From assembly GCA_030830285.1 (NCBI GenBank), contig JAURNF010000069.1, forward strand, positions 1 to 7,114: DNA of 7,114 nt, given 5' to 3'. The position numbers and the translations under genes were made by a program. The stretch's first letter is position 1. Every line of letters starts with the position of its first letter. Below the pieces are notes generated by a model. That model did not search any database and was not told the origin of the DNA. It saw only the letters and a list, made by a program, of their open reading frames with translations. Positions 1 through 5,342 of this stretch are shown one piece after another. This stretch comes from Candidatus Kapaibacterium sp. Lineage in GTDB: Bacteria > Bacteroidota > Ignavibacteria > Kapaibacteriales > Kapaibacteriaceae.

Positions 1-1098
1 CACGACGTCGCTTGCGATGGTTGATGTATTGACAACACGCAATACGCTGAAGCCGGTCGAACCAAATGGACGTTGTATTGCGGGTGTAATCACCACTTGT
101 CCACGCGATCCCGAATCGCTCGCATACACTGTGTACGTTCCTCGCACTACAAGCGATGTACTGTCAACGATCTCACGTCCATCAGCAAACGCTACAGTCA
201 CTACATCAGGTCGTTCTGACTCACATGTAACTGCGGCAACAAACGCACTACTTGTACGCTGTGGCAGGCCAGACGTGATCGTGGTTGATGTGCGTGGCAG
301 CGTAACCGTTACCGAGCTCGTTGAGAGGTTGACGGCGCGCACATCCGCTGTACGTGCTTCAATCGGTACAAATGGTCGAACAGCCTGACGTGTGAAATCG
401 TCTTCCTGAACAAACATGATCAGCGCATCATCTGATGCTGCATCGCGATACATCACAATGCTGTATGGCGTTCGTTCGGCGAGTTGACATTCGAATGTGC
501 CGATCACCGATGGCTGTTGATTGCGAACATCAACAATCGAGAAGACCGTTGGACCAGGGAACACTTCGGTATACAACGAGGCTTGACCAAATGGTACGGT
601 GTTGCGGACCAGGCTGATGCCGCTCGGACATCCGAGCCGTACGTCAAATGTTCGGCTGGTGTCGGGAATCAGGTTGACCAGACGCACCTGCGCTACCGGA
701 ACGGTTGTAAGGGTTGCATTGGCATTTGTCACAAGCACCGTGTCAAACACCGTCGGTCGTCCGACCTCAGCAAGCGTGAACACATCGTAGATGGCGTTTT
801 GCACGAATCGCGTACGAACGCCCGTGCGAAACTCGCGTGTCCCGTTGGCATAGATCTCGATAAACGATGAGTCGCCAGGTGATCGCACAGAGTCGCTGAA
901 CTGCAATGGAGCCACATCCGCAGACTGAAAGCCCTGCTCGAGTACTAAGCGACGTGAGGTGCCATCGGGAACCATGTTGAATAGCCGCACCAGGATCCTT
1001 CGGCTTCCAGGCGCAGGATCAACGATTGACATGTCCTCGCTGGCACACCCAGCAAGGACAAGAAGTGCGGAAAGAAATGGTACGAGGTAACGTTTCAT
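1..1098 (-). CDS. Repeat-containing surface lipoprotein, DUF4397-like (C-terminus outside window)
   Basis: The reading frame is open for 366 codons from ATG at 1098-1096 leftward to the window edge, so the C-terminus is missing. The first 18 residues form a lipoprotein signal: KR near the start, a hydrophobic stretch, then the lipobox L-A-G-C with Cys18 as the lipidated residue. Ala at +2 gives no inner-membrane retention signal, so the protein is probably outer-membrane or surface anchored. The rest is beta-rich with recurring module starts: ILVRLFNMVPD (35-45), VRLVNLIPDTSRTFDVRL (138-155), VRAVNLSTSSVTVTL (253-267) and VLRVVNTST (352-360), about 100-115 residues apart. The pattern V-R-x-V-N-x-x-P-D followed by a V-x-L strand resembles DUF4397 domains. 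Function is unknown. Such proteins are often cell-surface or adhesion-related, but nothing here shows a ligand. No clear ribosome binding site precedes the ATG. It is divergent from prfA. Confidence 0.82.
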   Translation of the reverse strand, partial: MKRYLVPFLSALLVLAGCASEDMSIVDPAPGSRRILVRLFNMVPDGTSRRLVLEQGFQSADVAPLQFSDSVRSPGDSSFIEIYANGTREFRTGVRTRFVQNAIYDVFTLAEVGRPTVFDTVLVTNANATLTTVPVAQVRLVNLIPDTSRTFDVRLGCPSGISLVRNTVPFGQASLYTEVFPGPTVFSIVDVRNQQPSVIGTFECQLAERTPYSIVMYRDAASDDALIMFVQEDDFTRQAVRPFVPIEARTADVRAVNLSTSSVTVTLPRTSTTITSGLPQRTSSAFVAAVTCESERPDVVTVAFADGREIVDSTSLVVRGTYTVYASDSGSRGQVVITPAIQRPFGSTGFSVLRVVNTSTIASDVV

Positions 1099-1154
1099 AC
1101 GATGAAGTTTGGGCACAATCCCACAACGAATGGCAAGTTGCGATATTTTTGTGC
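1099..1154. promoter_or_regulatory. Divergent intergenic gap between lipoprotein gene and prfA
   Basis: This 56-bp gap must hold the promoters of both the lipoprotein gene (leftward) and prfA (rightward), unless they lie inside the opposing gene. On the plus strand TATTTTTG at 1144-1151 matches the Bacteroidota -7 consensus TAnnTTTG exactly. There is no convincing upstream -33 TTG at the usual 17-23 bp, and the box ends only 3 nt before the chosen prfA GTG. A transcript from it would be leaderless or start inside the gene. I see no good promoter for the leftward gene. Treat the box as a weak candidate only. Confidence 0.3.
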
Positions 1155-2219
1155 GTGGTAGAACGCATACACGCCCTGATCGATCGATTTGCCGAGGTTG
1201 AGCAATCGCTGAACGACCCATCGGTTGTCAACGATCCTCGATTACTTCGCGAAGCATCCCGTGAACACAAGAGTCTCCTCCCGATCGTAACGGCTGGACG
1301 TCAGTACCTGCGCGTGCTCGATGAGCTCCGTGAGAACAAAGCACTCATTGCCGACCCCGCAACTGATCAAGACATGCGCGACATGGCCTACGAGGATTGT
1401 CGCACACTTGAGGAACGCAAGGACGTGTTCGAGGCAGAGCTTACGGTGTTGCTCATCCCACGCGATCCGAACGATTTCAAGAATTGCATCATGGAACTAC
1501 GCGCCGGCACTGGCGGCGACGAAGCTGCGCTGTTCGTAGGCGACCTGTTCCGCATGTACCAACGCTACTGCGAACGTCGTGGTTGGACAACAGAGGTGAT
1601 CGACATCACCGAAAGCGAGCGTGGTGGTTTTAAGGAAATCACCTTTGCTGTCAATGGCGACGAGGCGTACGGCGTGCTGAAGTACGAAAGCGGTGTTCAT
1701 CGTGTGCAACGCGTACCCGAGACCGAAACGCAGGGTCGTATCCATACTTCAGCAGCTACCGTAGCAGTCCTCCTCGAAGCAGAAGAAGTTGACGTACAGA
1801 TCAACGAAAGCGATCTCCGCATCGACATCTTTCGGTCAGGGGGCAAGGGTGGACAGAACGTTAACAAGGTGGAGACCGCCGTGCGTATCGTCCACAACCC
1901 AACGGGAATCGTTGTGCAGTGTCAGGACGAGCGTTCGCAGCTGAAGAACAAAGACAAGGCGATGAAGGTCCTCCGCGCTCGCCTCTATGAACTCGAGCTC
2001 GAAAAGCAACAGGCAGCCATTGCAGGCGCTCGCAAGTCGATGGTGCGCTCGGGCGACCGCTCAGAGAAGATTCGCACGTACAACTGGCCTCAGAACCGCG
2101 TTACCGATCACCGTCTCGAGGGCGACGCGAAGAACTACCCTCTCCAGGGCGTCGTCGATGGCGACCTCGATGGGATCATCACTGCTCTTCGTGTAGCAGA
2201 CCAGGGCGACGACGCATAA
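1155..2219 (+). CDS. prfA: Peptide chain release factor 1 (RF1)
   Basis: RF1 recognises UAA and UAG in the ribosomal A site and triggers hydrolysis of peptidyl-tRNA. With the GTG start at 1155 the protein has 354 residues, close to the usual 355-360. The N-terminus VVERIHALIDRFAEVEQSL aligns with the normal RF1 start. In-frame ATGs at 1026 and 1077 lie inside the opposing lipoprotein gene and would add residues unlike RF1, so they are rejected. The stop-codon reading motif P-E-T (188-190) sits in HRVQRVPETETQGRIHTS. This is the PxT of RF1, not the SPF of RF2. The catalytic GGQ is at 232-234 in GGKGGQNVNKVETAVRI, with Gln234 the residue normally methylated by PrmC. Domain 1 is helical (about 1-100), and GTGGDEAALF (119-128) starts the core. 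The C-terminus has the usual SGDRSEKIRTYNWPQNRVTDHR. prmC, often next to prfA, is not here. No Shine-Dalgarno is visible. Confidence 0.97.
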   Translation: MVERIHALIDRFAEVEQSLNDPSVVNDPRLLREASREHKSLLPIVTAGRQYLRVLDELRENKALIADPATDQDMRDMAYEDCRTLEERKDVFEAELTVLLIPRDPNDFKNCIMELRAGTGGDEAALFVGDLFRMYQRYCERRGWTTEVIDITESERGGFKEITFAVNGDEAYGVLKYESGVHRVQRVPETETQGRIHTSAATVAVLLEAEEVDVQINESDLRIDIFRSGGKGGQNVNKVETAVRIVHNPTGIVVQCQDERSQLKNKDKAMKVLRARLYELELEKQQAAIAGARKSMVRSGDRSEKIRTYNWPQNRVTDHRLEGDAKNYPLQGVVDGDLDGIITALRVADQGDDA

Positions 2220-2228
2220 TCGTAGCCC
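2204..2228 (+). other. Small hairpin around the prfA stop codon
   Basis: GGGC (2204-2207) pairs with GCCC (2225-2228). After one g/a mismatch, ACGA (2209-2212) pairs with TCGT (2220-2223). The 7-nt loop 2213-2219 contains the TAA stop. No T-run follows, so this is not a standard intrinsic terminator. It could stabilise the 3' end or be chance pairing. Confidence 0.3.
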
Positions 2229-2239
2229 CGACCCCTAGT

Positions 2240-2257
2240 TGTGTGTTATACCACACA
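2240..2257. promoter_or_regulatory. Candidate MarR operator: 18-bp near-perfect palindrome
   Basis: The sequence reads TGTGTG T TATA C CACACA. It equals its own reverse complement at 16 of 18 positions, with only the symmetric pair 2246/2251 failing. It lies 18 bp ahead of the marR ATG and is the most symmetric element in the 56-bp prfA-marR gap. MarR dimers bind palindromes of this size and usually repress their own operon. The TATA core, preceded by TG, could double as an extended -10, which would place the operator over the promoter. Binding by the adjacent regulator is inferred from position and symmetry. Confidence 0.55.
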
Positions 2258-2275
2258 TTGTTGTAGATTCGTCGC

Positions 2276-2743
2276 ATGTCATCGTCAGTCCTTGAACGAC
2301 TCAAACAGCGGTCATTCGATAACCCCTATCAGGAAGCTATTCTCAGCGTCCTTGTTGCGGCCGACCAGATCAATCGCGAACTCGAATCACGCTGCGAAGC
2401 GCACGGTATCACCGCAGCGCAATACAACGTGCTACGCATCTTGCGCGGCGTTCATCCGGCTGGACATCCCCGCAGTGAAATCATTGCACGCATGATCCAC
2501 GTTGCACCCGACGTAACACGCTTGATCGATCGCCTCGAACGACTCGAACTCGCATCGCGCGGCAAGAGTGAATCCGATGGCCGCCTTTCGCTCACGTTTA
2601 TCACGCCAAAGGGGCTCGCATTGCTCGACCTCATGCGGAGTGATATCGAGCATGTTAATCGTACAATCGCTAAGCACCTCACCGAAGCAGAAGCACATCA
2701 ACTCGCAACGCTCGCAGAAAAGGTTTGCTCGATAACCGAGTAA
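2276..2743 (+). CDS. MarR-family winged-helix transcriptional regulator
   Basis: This is a 155-residue protein of normal MarR length. An N-terminal helix (about 16-40) should form the dimer interface. The winged helix-turn-helix follows: GITAAQYNVLRILRG (44-58), a second helix SEIIARMIHV (67-76), recognition helix APDVTRLIDRLERLEL (77-92), and a beta wing with SESDGRLSLTFITPKG (98-113). The last fits the family pattern D-x-R-x-x-x-L-x-x-T-x-x-G. C-terminal helices (about 114-153) complete the dimer domain. Cys40 and Cys151 are the only cysteines, so thiol-based sensing is possible but unproven. It heads a probable operon with doxX (28-bp gap) and the CAP gene, with a palindrome 18 bp upstream suggesting self-regulation. 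MarR-DoxX neighbours are a known combination; in Bacillus, DoxX-like CatD is under thiol/quinone-responsive control. The ligand here cannot be read from sequence. ATG 2276 has no clear Shine-Dalgarno. Confidence 0.92.
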   Translation: MSSSVLERLKQRSFDNPYQEAILSVLVAADQINRELESRCEAHGITAAQYNVLRILRGVHPAGHPRSEIIARMIHVAPDVTRLIDRLERLELASRGKSESDGRLSLTFITPKGLALLDLMRSDIEHVNRTIAKHLTEAEAHQLATLAEKVCSITE

Positions 2744-2762
2744 CCACATTGTTTCAATACAT

Positions 2763-2769
2763 GGAGGTG
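2763..2769 (+). promoter_or_regulatory. Strong Shine-Dalgarno of the doxX gene
   Basis: GGAGGTG is complementary to the usual 16S rRNA tail and ends 2 nt before the ATG (4 nt from the GGAGG core). No other gene in this window has a comparable site, so doxX may be translated more strongly than its neighbours. It also settles the doxX start at 2772. Confidence 0.75.
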
Positions 2770-2771
2770 TC

Positions 2772-3140
2772 ATGAACATCCCTGCCTTGTTGATCGGTCG
2801 TATTCTTCTCGCTATACCATTTCTCGTGCTGGGTCTGATGCACTTCCCAGGTGCAGAGAGCATGGCTGGCATGGTACCCGCTTGGATGCCAGGAGGCGTA
2901 TTGTGGGTGTACGTAACAGGTGTGGCAAACATCCTCGCTGGTGTCGCGTTCATCACCGGTAAGCAGGCACGGTTGGCTGGACAACTCACGGCGCTGATGA
3001 TGTTGATCTTCATCCTCGCTGTCCACCTGCCAGGCATGTCGAATCCGGCGATGGCTCAGATGTCGATGATCGCAATCCTTAAAGACCTTGGTCTTGCAGG
3101 TGGAGCACTTCTCATGACGCACATCGCTTCTTCGAAATGA
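2772..3140 (+). CDS. DoxX-family four-helix membrane protein
   Basis: This 122-residue polytopic inner-membrane protein has four predicted helices (about 5-24, 42-62, 66-86, 98-117), the layout and size of DoxX-type proteins. The segment GLMHFPGAESMAGMVPAWMPGG (21-42), with HF then M-x-x-MVPxWxPG, is characteristic of DoxX relatives from Bacteroidota. ITGKQARLAG between helices 2 and 3 is also typical. DoxX proteins are tied to thiosulfate:quinone oxidoreduction in some archaea and to redox or electrophile stress in bacteria, but most have no defined reaction. Here the partner marR gene upstream suggests inducible expression. The stop overlaps the start of the downstream CAP gene (ATGA). Methionine is frequent, about 12 of 122, clustered with His24 and His85 in the loops. 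Confidence 0.88.
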   Translation: MNIPALLIGRILLAIPFLVLGLMHFPGAESMAGMVPAWMPGGVLWVYVTGVANILAGVAFITGKQARLAGQLTALMMLIFILAVHLPGMSNPAMAQMSMIAILKDLGLAGGALLMTHIASSK

Positions 3141-3736
3141 ACATTCTCATCACATCAATCGTGATGCTGGTAACGTTGTGTGTGGAGCCCCTTGCAACAA
3201 GGGGCTTTGCACAGCAACCCAGCCCAGCACTCGTGCAAGACGTTCTCTCATCACTGAATGATCTTCGCACAAACCCGTCCTCGTTCATACCGAAGCTGCG
3301 CGAGTACCGCACCTACATGCGTACGCGTACGAAGGATCTCGCAGCACTCGATGCTGCAATTGCTGAAGCAACAACGCGGTTGTCAACAGAGAAGTCACTC
3401 GCAGCTGTCAATATGCAGGGGGCTCTCCTTCTCGCTGCTCAGGACCACGCCAAGGACATTACACAGAACGGCGTGCTTGGTCATACCGGTAGCAACAAGT
3501 CTTCCCCGGTGGACCGCGTAAAAAAGTACGCGCCACTGCCGCGCGTTGCCGAGGTGGTCACGTATGGCTTTACAACTGCCGACATGATCCTGGCGTCATT
3601 CATCGTAGATCAAGACACGCCAAATCGCGCGCACCGCGAGATACTCCTGAACTCCACCTACACGATGGTGGGCATCGCGATGGCAACACACAAGAAGTAT
3701 GGTACCTCCTGTGTGATCGTCTTCGGAGGAATGTAA
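3137..3736 (+). CDS. Secreted CAP/SCP-domain protein
   Basis: This 199-residue protein has an N-terminal hydrophobic stretch (3-20) and a plausible signal-peptidase site after GFA (23-25), so it should leave the cytoplasm. The remainder fits the bacterial CAP (SCP/PR1/YkwD-like) fold. It has an early L-N-D-L-R-T-N-P helix (40-47), ALLLAAQDHAKDI (96-108) with His104, the GHTGSN motif with His116, an acidic residue in RVAEVVTYG (Glu139), and HREILLNSTYTMVGIA (166-181), the hallmark H-R-x-x-L-L ... G-I-A. The C-terminal CVIVFGG is the last core strand. Catalytic activity of CAP proteins is rarely proven; binding of small hydrophobic molecules or envelope roles are known for some. The ATG overlaps the doxX stop by 4 bp with no Shine-Dalgarno, so translation is probably coupled. 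The domain is complete. A strong hairpin lies in codons 17-23. Confidence 0.88.
   Translation: MNILITSIVMLVTLCVEPLATRGFAQQPSPALVQDVLSSLNDLRTNPSSFIPKLREYRTYMRTRTKDLAALDAAIAEATTRLSTEKSLAAVNMQGALLLAAQDHAKDITQNGVLGHTGSNKSSPVDRVKKYAPLPRVAEVVTYGFTTADMILASFIVDQDTPNRAHREILLNSTYTMVGIAMATHKKYGTSCVIVFGGM
3186..3206 (+). repeat. Perfect 9-bp hairpin in CAP-gene signal-peptide codons
   Basis: AGCCCCTTG (3186-3194) pairs exactly with CAAGGGGCT (3198-3206) across a CAA loop. G-T wobbles at 3185/3207 and 3184/3208 could extend the stem to 11 bp. It is followed by TTTGC, so the T-run is only about three bases. The shape is that of an intrinsic terminator with a weak tail, but it lies about 50 nt inside an intact coding region (codons for EPLATRG). 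It may attenuate transcription, slow ribosomes during export, or mark the 3' end of a shorter marR-doxX transcript. Confidence 0.6.
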
Positions 3737-3754
3737 CTCCGCGTATTACAGCGG
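3724..3754. other. Paired hairpins at convergent stop codons
   Basis: CGGAG (3724-3728) pairs with CTCCG (3737-3741), with the CAP-gene TAA in the 8-nt loop. CCGC (3739-3742) pairs with GCGG (3751-3754), with the TAA of the opposing carboxyltransferase gene in its 8-nt loop. The two stems share 3739-3741 and cannot form at once on one strand. Neither is followed by a T-run. They fill the only space (9 bp between stops) available for transcript ends of two convergent genes. Confidence 0.3.
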
Positions 3755-5302
3755 GATGTTACCGTGCTTCTTCCACGGATTTGTGTCGACCTTGGTGCGC
3801 AACGAACGCAGCGCCTTGATGAGCTCGATGCGCGTCTCTTGCGGTTCAATCACATCATCGACGTAGCCACGTTCGGCTGCTTCGTATGGATTGGCAAACT
3901 CTTCGTTGTATTGATTCTGCAACTCGAGCATGCGCTCTGCAGGGTTGTCTGACTTCTCGATTTCCTTGCGGTAGAGTATCTCCACAGCGCCCTTTGCGCC
4001 CATCACAGCGATCTCTGCTGTTGGCCATGCAATGTTGTAATCACCACGGATGTGCTTGGAGCTCATCACGTCGTATGCGCCGCCGTATGCCTTACGCGTG
4101 ATCACTGTGAGCTTCGGTACGGTAGCTTCGCAGTAAGCATACAGGAGCTTCGCGCCGTGGCGGATGATGCCACGCCATTCCTGATCGGTTCCCGGCAGAA
4201 ATCCAGGAACGTCCTCGAATGTGATCAACGGAATACCGAATGCATCGCAGAAACGCACGAATCGAGCACCCTTGACGCTGCTGTTGATGTCGAGCACACC
4301 AGCAAGCGAGGCCGGCTGATTAGCGATAATACCTACAGGCATGCCGTCGAGTGTCGCAAATCCAACTACGATGTTCGTTGCGTAATCAGCGTGCACTTCA
4401 AAGAAGTCTGCCTCATCTACGACGTCACGGATGACTTCCTTGATGTCGTATGGCATGTTTGGATTTGCTGGGATGATTGTGCGAAGTCGCTCGCAGCTGC
4501 GTGAAGGAGAGTCGTTCGTTGGCTTGATTGGCGGCTTCTCGCGATTGCTCAATGGGATATACGTGAGCAGCTTTCGCACAGAGAGTAGCGTATCGACTTC
4601 GTTTTCGAATGCGAAGTGTGCCACACCGCTGCGCGATGCATGTGTGTCGGCACCACCGAGTTCTTCAAAGGTCACCTCTTCATGCGTTACCGTCTTGACC
4701 ACTTCGGGTCCGGTAACGAACATATACGAGCTGCCCTTGGCCATGAACACGAAGTCAGTGAGAGCTGGTGAGTACACAGCTCCGCCAGCGCACGGACCCA
4801 GAATCACGCTGATTTGCGGAATCACACCGCTCGCAAGTGTGTTGCGTAGAAAAATGTCAGCATACGCGCCCAGCGACACGACACCCTCTTGAATGCGCGC
4901 TCCGCCCGAATCGTTGAGTCCGATCAGCGGCGCACCAATCTTCATCGCATAGTCCATGAGCTTGCAGATCTTCTCTGAGTGTACCTCACCGAGCGATCCG
5001 CCATACGTCGTGAAGTCTTGCGAGAACACACAGACAGTGCGATCGTGAATCGTGCCAACGCCTGTTACAACGCCATCACCGAGCGGACGGTTCTTCTCGA
5101 GTCCGAACTTGGTCGAGCGGTGACGTGCGAGCATATCGAGCTCGCGAAACGAGTCAGCGTCGAGCAGCACTTCCAGACGTTCCCGTGCCGTAAGCTTGCC
5201 TTTCGCGTGCTGGGCATCGATACGAGCCTGTCCACCCCCGAGGCGTGCTTGTTCTTTGAGCGAGCGTAGCTGTGCGATCTTTGGATCCACGTTGTTCTCC
5301 AT
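3746..5302 (-). CDS. pccB: Acyl-CoA (probably propionyl-CoA) carboxylase, carboxyltransferase beta subunit
   Basis: This 518-residue protein has the usual length for the beta subunit of biotin-dependent acyl-CoA carboxylases, which moves CO2 from carboxybiotin to the alpha carbon of an acyl-CoA. The start KIAQLRSLKEQARLGGG ... GKLTARERLEVLLD (8-48) is typical. The N-terminal crotonase-like half has NDSGGARIQEGV (130-141) and GPCAGGAVYSPALTDF (169-184). The C-terminal half has EDVPGFLPGTDQEWRGIIRHGAKLLYAY (363-390) and RKAYGGAYDVMSSKH (403-417), forming the two oxyanion holes. Asp411 in GGAYD-VM appears to match the residue favouring propionyl-CoA over acetyl-CoA in the Streptomyces enzymes; I give this from memory. 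ATG 5302 is chosen because upstream in-frame ATGs add unrelated sequence running into the divergent gene. The biotin carboxylase and biotin carrier are not in the window. The homologous methylmalonyl-CoA decarboxylase alpha subunit (MmdA) is the main alternative. It is convergent with the CAP gene. Confidence 0.93.
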   Translation of the reverse strand: MENNVDPKIAQLRSLKEQARLGGGQARIDAQHAKGKLTARERLEVLLDADSFRELDMLARHRSTKFGLEKNRPLGDGVVTGVGTIHDRTVCVFSQDFTTYGGSLGEVHSEKICKLMDYAMKIGAPLIGLNDSGGARIQEGVVSLGAYADIFLRNTLASGVIPQISVILGPCAGGAVYSPALTDFVFMAKGSSYMFVTGPEVVKTVTHEEVTFEELGGADTHASRSGVAHFAFENEVDTLLSVRKLLTYIPLSNREKPPIKPTNDSPSRSCERLRTIIPANPNMPYDIKEVIRDVVDEADFFEVHADYATNIVVGFATLDGMPVGIIANQPASLAGVLDINSSVKGARFVRFCDAFGIPLITFEDVPGFLPGTDQEWRGIIRHGAKLLYAYCEATVPKLTVITRKAYGGAYDVMSSKHIRGDYNIAWPTAEIAVMGAKGAVEILYRKEIEKSDNPAERMLELQNQYNEEFANPYEAAERGYVDDVIEPQETRIELIKALRSLRTKVDTNPWKKHGNIPL

Positions 5303-5315
5303 TAGTGCAATCACT

Positions 5316-5336
5316 CGAAAATAGGCAGTATTTTCG
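5316..5336. promoter_or_regulatory. Divergent promoter/operator candidate: perfect inverted repeat
   Basis: CGAAAATA (5316-5323) and TATTTTCG (5329-5336) are exact inverted copies separated by 5 bp. They sit inside the 40-bp gap between the divergent carboxyltransferase gene and the small membrane-protein gene. Read outward on each strand, each arm is TATTTTCG, one base from the Bacteroidota -7 box TAnnTTTG. The rightward arm ends 6 nt before its ATG and the leftward arm 13 nt before its own, which predicts very short leaders. The element may be two back-to-back -7 boxes, an operator for a dimeric regulator, or both. No matching -33 elements are obvious. Confidence 0.45.
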
Positions 5337-5342
5337 CAGTCT

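Noticed and set aside
1026..1154. 43-residue N-terminal extension of RF1 from ATG 1026
   Set aside because: It overlaps the lipoprotein signal-peptide codons on the other strand, has no RF1 similarity, and GTG 1155 gives the normal RF1 N-terminus and length.
1178..1188. GATCGATCGAT-type self-complementary string
   Set aside because: Similar strings recur in coding regions here (for example near 2524) and follow from frequent Asp/Ile/Arg codons.
17..1270. Several open frames of 60-128 residues on the plus strand and one on the minus strand opposite or beside the lipoprotein gene
   Set aside because: The leftward 366-codon frame has a lipobox and repeated modules, which explains the region; the others show no domain or start signal and are frame shadows.
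2432..3122. Antisense frames of 201 and 122 residues opposite marR and doxX
   Set aside because: Composition is rich in Cys, Arg and His without any domain pattern, and both lie opposite well-supported genes.
3175..3183. GTTGTGTGT matching part of the marR palindrome (2238-2246)
   Set aside because: It is a single 9-base half-site of simple GT composition inside the CAP coding region, with no inverted partner, so chance is the simplest explanation.
4052..4892. Plus-strand frames of 150 and 153 residues opposite the carboxyltransferase gene
   Set aside because: They mirror a strongly conserved coding region on the minus strand and carry no recognisable motif.
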